NCBI GenBank assembly: GCA_009599575.1
Contig: VWND01000080.1
Coordinates: 434,001-498,000 of the forward strand
Length of the DNA stretch: 64,000 nucleotides
Direction of reading: 5' to 3'
Origin: Blumeriella jaapii
Taxonomy: Eukaryota > Ascomycota > Leotiomycetes > Helotiales > Drepanopezizaceae
The position numbers and the translations under genes were made by a program. The stretch's first letter is position 1; each line of letters begins with the position of its first letter. The notes beneath the pieces are model-generated. The model worked only from the letters and a program-made list of their open reading frames with translations, did no database searches and was not told where the DNA came from. This document shows, piece after piece, positions 36,590 through 48,962 of the stretch.

Positions 36590-37938
36590 ATGAAGTTCCC
36601 ACACCATCTTTTAATCTTCACCATGATGGCCGCCTCGGCTCAAGCTGAACCCTACGACGACTGTTCGACTGAAGACACAGCCCAATATCCCACTCGTCCC
36701 GTTTATCCCACTAATCCGGGCAACTCATCATCTGGGCTCATCACAGATGCTTGTAATATCGGATATGCATCCGAGAATGGTGGAACTACAGGTGGTGGAT
36801 CCGCTGCTCCCATGACAATTACAAGTCTGGAAGAGCTTGAAGCCTGTGCGACGAAAGGGTCTTCCGTCTGCTTGGTCAGGTACGTATGCCTATTTCCGAT
36901 AATCCAGACCCAGACCACAATCTCAAGTAGCAAGAAGGCTAACTTTCACGAAGCGGTGAGATTACAGGCAGCAAAGATATCTTAGTTGCTGCCGATACTA
37001 CCATCGCCGGAGCTGCCGGCTCCGTGTTGAATGGCATTGGTTTCCGCATCGCTAACACCAAGAATGTGATTCTGCGCAACCTGAAAATCTCCAAGGTCAC
37101 AGCCGCGGTGGGAGACGCGATTGGAATTCGAGGGTCAACTAACGTGTGGATCGATCACGTATGTACAAACCTTCCTTTCGTTACCTACCTATGTACCTTT
37201 CTTTCACAGGAAGCACAAGCACCCTTCTAATCGATTCAAGTGCGATCTTTCTTCCGACATGACCAGCCCGCCCGACTTCTACGACGGACTCTGCGATATC
37301 ACCCGTGCCTCAAACTACGTTACGGTTTCTAACTCGTACCTTCACGATCACGACAAGGCGTCTCTCGTTGGCCAGTACGTCACCTCAAAGCTTGCTACTC
37401 CCCGCTTTCAATTCGCCCACATCTGTTCTGTGATGATCTGGAATTGTACTGACTCTCGGCGTGTTCCCAGTAACGACAATAACACTGAACAAGACACCGG
37501 GCAATTGATCATCACCTACGCCAACAACTTCTTCGAGAACATAGGCACCCGCGGCCCATCCATCCGCTTCGGCACCGTCCACATCTTCAAGTAAGACTCC
37601 CTCCCTACCCAGCAGACTCTCTTCCCCAGCCCATTCAGGACTAACTTCTCTTCTCCCCCAGCCACTACGGCAAAACCGCCGAGAGCGGCGTCAACACGCG
37701 CATGGGCGCGCAGGTACTCATCGAGTCGTCCGTCTTCTCGGGCGTCCCCAAGGCCATCATGTCCGACTTCTCCGACATCGTCGGCTACGCCACCGTCAAT
37801 GACGTCGATCTCGGCGACGGCACCAACAGCGCCGAGACCTCGACCCTCACGACCGTGCCGTACCAGTATGAACTCCTGGGCTCGGGGAACGTGGTCGCTT
37901 CCGTGATGGCTACCGTGGGACAGACGCTGGCGTTTTAG
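36590..37938 (+). CDS. Secreted pectate lyase (polysaccharide lyase family 1)
   Basis: Five exons: 36590-36879, 36954-37158, 37241-37374, 37471-37590, 37662-37938; 341 residues, phases all consistent. The signal peptide is short (MKFPHHLLIFTMMAASAQA). Family blocks in order: GEITGSKDILVAADTTIAG, NVILRNLKISKV, GDAIGIRGSTNVWIDH, then DFYDGLCDITRASNYVTVSN (calcium-binding Asp region), LHDHDKASLVGH, and the RGPSIRFGTVHIFN block holding the catalytic Arg. NTRMGAQVLIESSVF follows. Such enzymes cleave de-esterified pectin by calcium-dependent beta-elimination outside the cell, softening plant tissue. An insert of about 50 residues rich in P, N and G lies between the signal peptide and the fold. Each splice restores a canonical family motif, which supports the model. 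Confidence 0.95.
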
Positions 37939-38822
37939 ACGGGATAGGCGCCGTGCCCTCGCGCGTGTTGGGCGAGTGGTAGAGCTGGAGCGGGATTCCA
38001 GGTCTGCAAAGCAAGACCTGTATATTATATGTCATTTGGAAAACTCGATGCTCCCGGGAGCGTCGAACGCGCGGGAAGAGAAGAGTTGTATTGTGAGTGG
38101 ATTTGCAGTAAGGTCTTGGTTCTTGTCATTGGGCTGGCACTTCTTTGTATTTATTGCAGCGCAAGAAATGAAAACAACAATCTGGCACTGGAAGAAAGCT
38201 TCTGCCGCACTTTCCAGAGGAGTTGAGTTGCTAAAACCTGGACGACGAGACAGCTAGAGGTAACGAGTCTGTCTAGATAGATGACAGCTACGAGGCTGAT
38301 TTGTACTTGGTTGCCGGAGAAAAACGTGCCGGGAAAGGTGTTGGTATCGCTTTAGGGGTATGCATATTGATTGAGACCGTCAATCCGACCGTTGTACTGA
38401 TGTGCTGAAGTCTGGAGAGCAAGGTCTAGCTATGTTGGGGGCCAAAGATGTAGACCACTCCGGTTGCACATCTTTATCACGTGAATAAGCGAAAATACCC
38501 CAAGATTGCCGAAAATTCAACACAAATATGTTGATAGCTCCAGTAAATGAGCATCGACCCTCTAATAAGCCTCAGACCTGATTGAAGTTGTCCATTTTTT
38601 GCACTATGTTAGGATACCATCCAACCTTCGATACCCTTGCTGCAAGGACAAACAACGTCCCCGCTACCCAAAACGCCCGAGAAACGACTCCCCCGAGCTA
38701 CGTAAGTTAAAACTTCACGCCTGAGAGTTAGCGATGTTTGGTTTAGGCGAACTTGGTATCAGTATTCTTCTATCGGTATGTACAAAAACAAACGCCGGGG
38801 TCCCGATTTCCACTGACAAGCC
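37939..38822. other. Convergent 3' spacer
   Basis: This lies between the 3' ends of the pectate lyase (plus) and sulfate permease (minus) genes. No gene or marked repeat is seen. Confidence 0.5.
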
Positions 38823-41427
38823 TTAATCTAAAACCTGTGCCTCTTGCTGCTGCACCACCGCGAGAGCTGCTTCCACAGCGGCCAATACATCAACATGAAA
38901 GAAAGGCCTATTCAGGCCATACAAGGGCACCGTTCTACCACTCGGAGGAATGTATCCCCTCTTCTCGTCGCAGCTTGGCGCCGGAGGAGGTGGACCACTC
39001 CCAATCTCATCGCTTTGGTGTTCGAGATCATTCCTCGGTTCCATATGACTGCCAGCAGTTGACACGGAGTCATCGAGGTTGGCGACACTGATGACGGACT
39101 TCCAATCGAGTTCCGGGCTGCTGATCTTGGGATATCCGAAGCCAGCGCTGGCAAGTGCCCGTCTCGTCCAGCGGCTGTTGACGTTGGCGAAGTGCCATCC
39201 GACAGTTGCCGGTGCTGCATGTCGGTCAAGTTGTTTCCGGGCATCGACCAAATTCTGGACGGCTGAAACATCTACGTCATTTACAGTGGAGAAATCTAGA
39301 ATAACGGCACGGAGAATAGGAAGATGAGCGCGGGACTCCTCCGTTTTGCCTCTCCTTGGCCCGGGATTGTTCCATGGTCTGTCCTGAAATAGCATTAGTA
39401 CATACTTTGGAAGGCGAAGGAGATTCATTGCACGTACCCCAGGCTTTGTATAGCTGTCAATAGTAGTGCGTCTTGTAGCTTTGAAGATATGCTCGAGGAA
39501 GTGCTCCATGTAATGTTGTGAATTGGGATAGATGAAGCCTTCGCTGAAGCGATAGATGAACACGCCTGGATGCGGTTGTTCGACACGCACATCCGGATTC
39601 GAGTCATCCTTACGGTCTAGGGGTAGAAAAACATTTCGGAGCGGACTGAACGTAGTAGTTTGATCGCTCTTGTCGTTGTGATTGGCTGGTTTAGGAAAGC
39701 TGTCTGAGGCAAGCGATCGGATCGTTGTTCTGCCCACGAAGCGACCCTTGGCTCTGGATAGGCGAAAGAGAAGGACAAGGCCGGACGCTGCAATCGTTGC
39801 ATAGATTCCTTTCTCAATATTATTAAAGAAGGTCATGAAGACGCCCAGAAAGAATATTGGCACCTCAAGCGGCGAGACGGTCCAGAATTGATAGACTACG
39901 CTAGGCGAAGTGATCAAATCTCCAACAGCATGAATAATGACTGCGGCGAGGGTAGCCATGGGAATGAAACAAAAAACTCCAGTCAGTACATATAATGCAA
40001 GCAGGACGACGAAAGCCGTAAATATACCTGCGAGCGGCGTTCGAACTCCGGCGTTGGAATTAATAGCCGTCCGGGAGCAAGAGCCAGTTGCAGGGTAGCC
40101 GCCGAAAAATGGTCCGAAAATATTTGTGAAGCCGACAGCAACAAGCTCCTGGGAGGGGTTGATAGTATAATTATTGATGCGAGCAAATGATTTCGAGATA
40201 GCGATATGCTCGATCAAGAGCACGATGACTGTTGCGGGGAGATCACTCGCAAACGCCTTGATTGTTCTCATCTGAACTTGGGGCGCTCCTATGTGTCGGA
40301 AGCCTGTATGAATAGTCAGTCTACAGAACGTGTTATGCAAAATGGTATGTCCAGCGACTTACCTCGTGGAATCTTCCCCAGGACTCTGAAATGTGCATCT
40401 TTCAAATCCACCACGTTGCGGTTGACTAGCCAACTGATGAAAATATGTAACAGAAGAACGAAAGCGATCCGAAGTGTCGAAAGGAAGAAAAAAAACTTCT
40501 TTTTCTGCGGAAATCGGCGTTGCAAGAATTGGAACCCGAATCGGATGGAGTAAAGAAGGAAAAGTGCCGATACACCCAACGTGGCGTCGATTCTGGCATT
40601 CGGAAGCGCTTTCATGGTATTGATGAATACCATATAAGCTGGCCCAGAATTGCTGACGTTGGGTATCCCAAGCAGAGTGGATATCTGTCCAACCCCGACG
40701 GTAGTTGCAGCGCCAGTCATGAATGCGGCAATCGAGGTCGTGGGAATCCATTCCAAGATCCATCCAATACGAGCCAAACCCATTAAAAGAATGATGCCGC
40801 CAGCAACGAACGACAGCGTCCGTGCAATCTCCTCGGGTGGGATATCAGGGTGTTGTTCTCGAACCTTGATGTTCACTTCGCCGACCAAGGTGGACATGAC
40901 TGCAATGGTTCTAACGCAGGTATCAGTCGTGTCCCTCGCTTCCATTCCAGCTGTCTTGCACATACCCGATGGTGACATCTTTCGAAGTTGCGAAGATCCA
41001 GTACAAGAGATACCCAACAAAAGACGTGTAAAGTCCATACTCGGGGGGCAGCTTCGCTAGCAAAGCGTATGCCATACCTTGGGGCACGACCACAGCACCA
41101 ACCGTTAGGCCTAATTCAGGTCAGAGAAGATCACCAGCTACAGAGGTGATATGATGTACCGGCGACGAGGTCACCTGAGAGCCATTGCAGGTTGTACTTC
41201 GTAATCCAGTTGAGAAACGGAAAGAGGTCTCTGAAGTAACTTTTGACAGCTTTTCCATTTGGTGCGAACTCTCGAAAGTAATCTGCTGCGGTTGGCTCTG
41301 TCTCAAGATAGTCATCGACACCCGGTACCGAAACGTGGGATTTCTTAGTTGCATCTTTCCGATAGTCGATGTCAATAAAAAGGCTCTTTGCTAAGTGGTG
41401 CCCAATCTTGTCGATATTTGATGCCAT
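38823..41427 (-). CDS. SulP-family sulfate permease (SLC26-like)
   Basis: Five exons: 41427-41160, 41110-40966, 40910-40363, 40303-39438, 39383-38823; 795 residues. The transport domain starts with the SulP signature (VPQGMAYALLAKLPPEYGLY, then FATSKDVTIGTIAVMS). It continues through AFMTGAATTVGVGQ, a TM-rich middle and the conserved GFTNIFGPFFGGYPATGSCSRTAINSNAG region. The C-terminus is a STAS domain (AVILDFSTVNDVDVSAVQNL). The 54-bp intron at 39437-39384 is in frame and could be overlooked, but it has a perfect GTACGT donor and TACTAATGCTATTTCAG end. The family carries sulfate into the cell with protons. A lysine/phenylalanine-rich insert sits between transport helices (KKKFFFFL). Fungal sulfate permeases are usually repressed by sulfur; no such site was identified here. 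Confidence 0.93.
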
Positions 41428-41839
41428 GGTCCGGGGAAAAGAAGAAGAATCAATACAAAAGTCGGCCTGCAGATGCAGTATCGACTATGAAGAAGCAGCG
41501 TAGACGTTTCTTTAAGGGCTTTGGTTCATAAAGATTGCGAGTCATCCAAGACTCCTCCCCGATCCATCTTGGCCGAAAGCTACGAGTCTTCCTTTTCGAG
41601 TGCAAGTGGATGGATCCTTTGTCCAATCCTCTGTACTTTAAACCTTCGAAGGACGAGCCAAAGATCTAGTAGCTTCCGACTCTGTAGAACCAGTACTATA
41701 AGCTTACCACTACGTTTAACATTGATTAATTGCCCTGCGATTGATCGATTAGCTTACCCATTTCAGCTTTGAAAACGTTCACTTTTGCTAGATTTCATTC
41801 GAGGCTAGCTTTGTTTTCTCCCCAGGACAAATAAGCGAG

Positions 41840-42180
41840 TGCGAGGTGGTCGATGACGACGACTTCGCGAGCTAGACTCAATACTTGTACATGGTGCTTG
41901 GTATGAACCTCCAGCTTGTGCGATCGCAACGAGTGTTTTTTCCAGTGGCAAAAAGCTTCGATGCATTTGGAAAGATATCTGTAATGAAAGATTCAAAGGT
42001 GTTTGTATTCTAGTAGGAGTCTGTGTAAGGACTAGCGCCATAACGCCGATGTAGCTGTGGCGCTAGTCCACGTATTAGTGGCTACGGTAACCATCAACAT
42101 CCAACATGGAAAACCAAAATTGAGCATTCAACACGAGCGGCTTCGGAAAGACATCTGGTACCGGCGATTCCGAGCCTTCC
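41840..42180. mobile_element. Degenerate LTR copy, same family as 60670
   Basis: From TGCGAGGTGG onward the sequence matches the LTR at 60670. Shared blocks include GCTAGACTCAATAC, GTACATGGTGC, a GGAAAGATATC block and, further on, CCAAAATTGAGCA and ACCGGCGAT. About 120 bp (41982-42109) present here is missing from the other copy. No retroelement body lies beside it, so it is a solo or truncated LTR. It starts about 410 bp upstream of the sulfate permease start codon. Confidence 0.75.
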
Positions 42181-44040
42181 TTTTTGTACGGTTACACATA
42201 GGTAAAATTGCGATTTGCCGAAACGGCGCGGCTATTGAAAAGCCCCAAAGAATTGCGAGAAATGCGAAAAGAAAGTAAGATGTGATAGCGCGGCAAATCG
42301 ATAACAGCAGGAACGCTGCGGAGCTAATGTTAATCGAACGATTGATTCGCTTATTTCATCAAGCGATACAACGTTACTTGTGCAAACGACAGCAAATGGT
42401 GGCATACCGGTACCTATGTTAGAGAAAACTTGCGATTGGGCTCGATTATAAATTGTCTCTCAAGAATGTTATGAACAAGTTGCAATACTGCGAGAATTGC
42501 AACTTGAAATGCACCTACAGAATGATTGTTTCTTAATCGTCGCTTTTCCTTTTTAGAAACGTTGAAACGTTGTATGCAAATCTTTTACTTAATACGCTTT
42601 CGTACTTTCTAGAAGATCTGAAGGCTAGTATTACAAGCGCGCTCTCCGCTAGACGCTAATTAATATTCTTTCATGTTGTTCGCCTTCCGGATCGAATGTA
42701 AATTGATCAGACTTTCCAGGGGCTCACCGTAGATTACACCGCCTGCCATATACAAAGGTCGAGATTAAAGGATTGCAAGATGAAAGACGTGTGTTAGATC
42801 ACGAGGTGCAATATGTGGCGATTCCTAAAGGATTCAACGTTGGTGTGATTGACTGAAAGCTACAAGGATACCTGTACTTTCTGTCCCCTCTCGGAATAAA
42901 GGTAAAACCCTTGCAACGACAAGAGGAGTGACATGGGGTCTCCAACCAATAGGATAAGCGCAGAATCCTTTCGAGATGAGCATGTTTCTTACTTTGTGAT
43001 TTTTAAACCCGCGTTCCCGCGAATTTGGCCATTACAGGGATTTTACCATTGCTCCGGGGGGAGGGGGGGGGATGGGGAGGTTCCGTAACAAACCCCCTTG
43101 CAAAACGGTCAATTTGGCTCTGTGAGGGGTGCGAATGGTATTTAACATTACCGATAAGTGCATGAGGAATCAGCAAGCATCTACATACATCGTACGCTTT
43201 TCGGTCTTCTCCATGTGCAAGCTCCGAATTATTTCCGGATCAAGCATGTGATTGCCACAATATCCCCTTTTGTCAATGTGCAAGCTCCCAATCAGGCTTT
43301 TATCGGCATGGGATATTCAGAGGGCCCTCCCCTTTCTTGAGAAAGCAATGCAACTTCAAGGGTGCAGTTTTCGGTATACGTTTCAGCTATTTCGAGCTAT
43401 TTTCATCAATCCCATACATCTTTCCCCATGGATCCCACCTTGATGCTCGAGCCATTTCGTGTCAGAAACCCCCAATCCAATTTATTATGGGCTACAATTA
43501 CTTATCATTGCTACTGCAAACTGTGCCTCCCTCGAAGAGGAGACTAGCCTGCATGCGAAAGTGGCCTTCGAACCTTTTGGGGTTTTTTCTTTGCTAATCG
43601 ACTACCCCTCAAGGTTTGATCTGGGGAGAACTATTCCAGCAGGGTCTCAGCGTTATCCGTATCTCCCGCCATTTCCACATCAAAATGAAATAACTCGGGT
43701 TGGAGCGCGAAATCGGGAAGATTCTGGCAGTAACCTGAACGTCGCTGTTGGAATCAGGAGTCTTCATTTTCTCTGAGCTACAGTACAATCGTATAGTTTG
43801 GTCCGGGATACTTCTCAACCTCAACGCTTACTAGGAAACCACTTGCAGTAAGTCGGTAAATCCAAAGAATACAACCGTCGAGCGCCAGGCATTATCATCA
43901 GATAGGCAATTCTCCGACTTGTCGAGATGATCTCGAAACAGTGTTTGGAATTCTTTGTTGTCTTGTTTCCATCCAGCGGCCTCTGCTGCAATAAGGAGAT
44001 CTTGTAGCCGCAATCCTCCGCTGTCTGGCATTGAAGCTCG
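42181..44040. other. Spacer beside decayed repeats
   Basis: AT-rich sequence with no convincing gene. Near 43060 there is a G-run. Frames after 43160 are open for 60-100 codons but are not recognised. The part from 43831 upward may be the decayed downstream continuation of the HET pseudogene. Confidence 0.45.
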
Positions 44041-44043
44041 CAT

Positions 44044-44103
44044 GTTTCGGCTGAGAACGTAGATGATTGATGGGTTTCGGCTGAGAACGTAGATGATTGA
44101 TGG
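44044..44103. repeat. 30-bp direct duplication
   Basis: Two exact adjacent copies of a 30-bp unit starting GTTTCGGCTGAGAACGTAGA are followed by a partial third (ATTTCGGCC). It is in frame (ten codons) with the surrounding minus-strand open frame. Confidence 0.95.
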
Positions 44104-44282
44104 ATTTCGGCCAAGATCCCTCTCGGCGTTTTTTTCTTCTGGAAATTGTTCGCGTCTGTCTGTGCATTCTTCATTCAGTACATGTAAATGTATATTGCTG
44201 TCAGGAACCAGATTGAGAGGAATTCCCGGGACTCTGGATGGATCACGTTCCAAGTGGCAGGCAACTATCGCTACTTCGTGAC

Positions 44283-45188
44283 TTATGTTTCACTGCCCGT
44301 AGCGCCAGACTCTGAGGTCGATCCTAAGGTCCTATTAGTCATAGACCATGGCTGGTTTTCTAGGCCACTCGGATATAGGACGACGTTGGCGGGATTGCTG
44401 GAGTAGGGTTCGGCAAGCACGCTTACGTAATCAGGAACGAACAGATAGCTCTTGTGTCTCTCGGATATCTCGGCGTAAAGCCGGATACACACATTCGTGC
44501 CTTTACCAGACAAATAAGGCATTTTGACGTCGAAAAGCCCAAGCAGAGAGCAAACAGTGTCCTCGATTGGCGTGATCGTTCTACCAGCAGCCCGTGACAT
44601 TTTCCTTGCAATACTACAAGCATTTCTCTGATCAGGGTCTGTTGAAATACTCTCCAGGATAGTATCAATCCTCGATAGTGGTCCAGAAAGCATTGCCTTC
44701 GTTCCGAAAACCTCAAACTTCTGCCAAAGAAGTACAAGATCGAGGACACAAAGAACTCCTGTAGAGTCCACTCTTTGGTGAGCCGTCGACTGCGTATAAG
44801 TTCTTCTACAGTACTAGCCCGAGATTGAAGACAGTCGGATCAGATTTAAGGTCCGGTGACCGAGTAATTTCTTCGAAGTATATGTAGCAACATTCAGACT
44901 GCTGATACCATCTACACAAGGAATTGATAGCTTCGGAAATAACTGCACGACTTGTTTTGTTTTGTCGATGTAGCAGGTATCAATCCAGATGTCTACGCCC
45001 CAGCAGTGTGATAGAATAGCGTAGTCGGGGTTCTTGTCGCCGAAAAATTCTATTCTAGCTCCGTGGACTAAATGTTTGAGAGTTAAAAACAATGCATTAG
45101 CCTGAGCTTGCACTTTAAAAAAAGGTAGGTTTGGGAAAAGCTGGCAAGAACGCGAGCGAGCAGAAAGATACAGGCTGAAAGGCGGCAC
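44283..45188 (-). pseudogene. Degenerate HET-domain (heterokaryon incompatibility) gene
   Basis: Two fragments lie in the right order. The first (45188-44814) has EFFGDKNPDYAILSHCWG fused to IWIDTCYIDKTK, so most of the sequence that normally separates these HET blocks is missing. The second (44771-44283) has the HET-E/D-like block CSIARKMSRAAGRTITPIED with TVCSLLGLFDVKMPYLSGKG. The region between them, which should hold the AYL and RGWTLQELLAP blocks, is absent. There is no intact start and several stops intervene. HET proteins trigger cell death when unlike individuals fuse; this copy cannot encode one. Interruptions may reflect RIP or ordinary decay. Confidence 0.8.
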
Positions 45189-45737
45189 AGCGCTTTCAAG
45201 ACGACGACGCTAGACTGGATATATACTGTACACAAACTCACATCCACCTTACATCCATCGATAACCGCTTGTAGAAAGATGTTCTTGCTACTTAACTAGC
45301 AGATACTTCCTGGTCATAGTACCGCTTCTCAGTGGTCGATTGAAATTTATCAACTCGAATCCATTTGCATCATGTTGTGCTATACCTACATTCCCTTCAT
45401 TCCTTTTATTTCCTTTGTTCCAGATTCATTCTTCTTGTACGCTTTCAGTAAATAGATATTCCTGGAGCTCGGAAAGGCTCGTAGTCACGTGATATCGAGC
45501 CTCCTCGGAGACTAGTTTTTCCGAGCGACTGACTAAGCGAGCCCGAACCTTCCGTCTTCTGCGGAAAGCTCGCCGCTCAGACTTAGAATAATACAAGTAA
45601 CATCTTACTGCATACAATTCATCCGTTGCAGCCTCCGGTTAGGGTTCCTACCGACTACTCAGCTATGCACGACACATCAGAAACAAAGTGTACTTTGTAC
45701 AACATTTGATTGTTACTCTATAATATCTTTATGTTTT

Positions 45738-47415
45738 TCAGTACACGTAGAAGCCTCCCTTCTTCTGGAAACCATAATACTTCTTAATCCGACTGATACC
45801 CTTCGCCTTGGCTGGCAGAGTATCGAAACTGCTAGCATAGGTCGCAACGGCATGTGCAATTCCCTTGGTCATCTCAAGCCATGCGCCGGTATTGGTGTTA
45901 GCCAGAATATCTCGAGCAGTGTGGTAGTTGGGATCGTAGATCGCGCCGATAGTTCCACCGTACTTGTCATAGTCCTCTTGGGTTTTGACACCATCCGCAC
46001 CAGTAGTCAAACCCCCCGCCGCGATATTGGCGCTCAAGAATGGGCCGTAGTCGGAGCGGCCGTCGAATGCCGATGGATTGGTGGGAATGGAGACTTCGTT
46101 CGCGAAGTAGTCTTCCCACAGCTTCTCGACCTCAGCTGAGCCCGCGGGGCCGCTGATGTTGAAGGCCGAGCCATCTCCGTCGTAAATCTCATAAACGAAA
46201 TTGGGAGACGCGATCATGTCGAAGTTGAGATAAAGACGAATCTTGTCGGTTTCCCCTTGGGGAAGGGTTGTTACGTAGTGCTCAGAACCGAGAAGTCCTT
46301 CTTCCTCTCCTGACCACCATCCGAATCGGACAGCATTATTGATCGAGAAATCGACTAGTTTGAGGGCAACTTCAAGAATACCGACGGTTCCTGATCCGTT
46401 ATCGTTGATGCCAGGACCTCAGGATGAGCTTAGTTCAAAAAACTTACGTGAGAAGGAGGGAAATCGACATACCAGCTTGCACAGAGTCAGTGTGAGCTCC
46501 TACCATGAGCACGTTCTCCGCGTCACCGGCCTTGGTTTGGGCGATCACATTGTATCTGGGGGGGAAATCAGAATACTCGTCTTCAGAAGCTTCGGAAAAT
46601 GCGTACGTGGTGATATTAGTAACGACAACGTTCAAGGTCGCTTCACCACCGGAGGCGACCAAAGCCAAGCCATCTTCCATGCTTATTCCAACCGTGGGTG
46701 GGTAATCACCCGCCTCTCCGAGGGTTCCTTGAAGCAATGTATTAGGCACGTTGTTGTACACGATAGCTCCGACAGCGCCTGCAGCCTTTGCGAGTGTGGC
46801 CTTGAAAGGTCAGTACTGACAAGTGCTAAAATCACGGAAGCGAACTAAGCTACCTATAGGTAGGTATGTTTACCTTGAGAGAAAAATTGCAGGTTCCACG
46901 GCTGATGAGCGCAATAGCCCCCGACACAGTAACTGGATAGTCCGCAGCATCGCAGCCAACGTTCGCAACTGCGACGAGCTGCGCGGTGGGGTTGCCGGAA
47001 GCTGAAAAACTCATGGGGGAAACCGTCACGGTTGCATTCGCCACTCTGAAGTCTGCACGGGCCGATGGGACGGTGAATTCCTGAGTAGATACATCATAAT
47101 AGCCGGTGGCGTTCAAGGTCGACACAAGGTAATCAACAGTCGATTGGTGACCTGGGGTGCCAATGTATCTGTTGCGTCCCTCGGTCGCGTAGGCAAAGTC
47201 TTCTAGGATCTGTCCCTTCCTCACGAGCTCAGAGCTGAACAGGCATTTGCGCAAATTGCTCTAGGACATATTAATCATGTATGAATAAACTTATAGGGAG
47301 ACCATACCGACTCGACCAAAGGCGACGCTCTTGCCTCGAGTGACACATCGGCAACATGAGCGTCGGCGAGGGAAGCGATTGTCGCAACGATACTGACGTA
47401 CGTGGCGAACTGCAT
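45738..47415 (-). CDS. Secreted or vacuolar M28 aminopeptidase with PA domain
   Basis: Five exons: 47415-47308, 47260-46874, 46800-46607, 46555-46473, 46417-45738; 483 residues. A signal peptide (MQFATYVSIVATIASLADA) is followed by the N-terminal lid (KGQILEDFAYATEGRNRYIG), a PA domain (VSGAIALISRGTCNFSLK and GAVGAIVYNNV) and the M28 zinc-peptidase core. All zinc and catalytic ligands are visible: His and Asp in GAHTDSV, Asp in GINDNGSG, the Glu pair in SGEEEGLLGS, Asp in NFDMIASPN and His in DPNYHTARD. The 51-bp intron at 46606-46556 keeps the frame open if unspliced but separates TNITT from YNVIAQTK as in the family. It should release N-terminal residues (often Leu) from peptides, complementing the trypsin-like protease. 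Confidence 0.93.
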
Positions 47416-48962
47416 GGTCGAGAATTCACTTCCTCAAGCAACGAAAAACACAGAGAAGTGCAAAGTATCGCTTTTATACATCGCCGTCGGGCGGCGAAGA
47501 CGTCTACACTTGATCGTCGTCGACACGCTCTTGGCAGGGACTCATCAACATGCTGGACCTTCCTTCGTGGTACCGTAGTGGAGGAACAGTACGAAAGTAG
47601 CATTGTCCTCGTTTCACTTAGCTATGCGAAGCTTCCATTTGAGGAACATCTTATCTTTCCGTTCGGACTTTTGTCATCTCGCATCGTACATCGTTTGCTA
47701 CGCGCGATGATCTCCAATCACTCGAGCCTGATCTTCCGAAGTTGAATAACCCCGTTCTTGACGGGGAAGGTGCCAAGGCGATACCAAATGTTTCCTTGCA
47801 TGTAAATCAACGTGGGAGGATGCACAGGCGGATATTTGGCCTGTTTTGAAGGGGTGAGCCGAGAGCGCGGTTGGAGTAGAAAGCTTCTGGTTGATCATGT
47901 CGACATTTTTCGTCATTGAGCAAACACTGATCCACTTTTCTAGAGAGTGGAGGAATAAGCCTTCGGCGGGATGTATTGTTTTCAACGACGTAGCGAATAA
48001 TATTGGTGTAGGTTCATTGTGCACTTCTGACCTTCTCGATTACTCGCAAGTCATGTAGTAAACGGGGACGAGATGGATGGTCGAAGCCCTATACGCAAGC
48101 TACCCACAGTTGATGACGCTTTTCAAGTTCAATCTGGTACATCTCTGATAGCTGTACCACCTCCCTGTTTTGCTCGGTGCTAAACCGGGATATGGTTCGG
48201 CTATCAACATCGAAGCATTCGTGATTCAATTGCTAACACGACTAAAAAACTTGATCAATGCAGATGCAATACATTCATTTCCCCTCATGGGTTTTCCGAG
48301 GCAGATAGCAAGTTCTCATCAGATTTTGATATTTTGCTACTACTCATAGCAGCGGCTTCTTCTGGCATAACCTTCTACTTAGAACCTATTTCCAGCAGTC
48401 AAATAAACTTTGATATTGGCACTTAAGCTTGTACTAGCTTACACATGCTTGTTTAAGCTAGAACTCGGGGGAAATAACAATTCTCTCAAGGACCACACAA
48501 TTTTATCTCCTAGGAACACTTTTCTCGATTTGCGTTTGCTTTTCGCGCGGCGTTTTTCTCTCTGCTCGGTTTGCAGTTCGCCATTTCACGCCAGCCCACC
48601 GAACATCTCCTTTTCGCGCCCCTGGGAGTTGAAGCCGTCTTCGAAGACTCAGTCATGCTTATGCTCATCGCCCAGATTGCTTTCCGTGCATCGGATAGTT
48701 CATTTAGCTTCTCCGTTCTCCTCCGACACGAAATCATAAACTCCATGTCAAGGACTTGAAGCTGGTCTCAAGCCTCCGCCTGATCCAGATCAACGCCTCC
48801 AAGATGCCCATATCCCTAACGCCTTCCCCTCCCCGCTACGAGCCAACCCGCAGATATTGGACCCCGGCCCTCCAGCCTCTTTTCTCATCCCATCAACTCA
48901 TGCCACTTTCTCCGTCATCTCAACCTTTCTCTGCCTTCCCCATTCTTTGAATCGCCGACAAC
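47416..48962. other. Spacer
   Basis: Open frames on both strands have no recognisable domain and no intron logic. Nothing else is seen. Confidence 0.5.
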
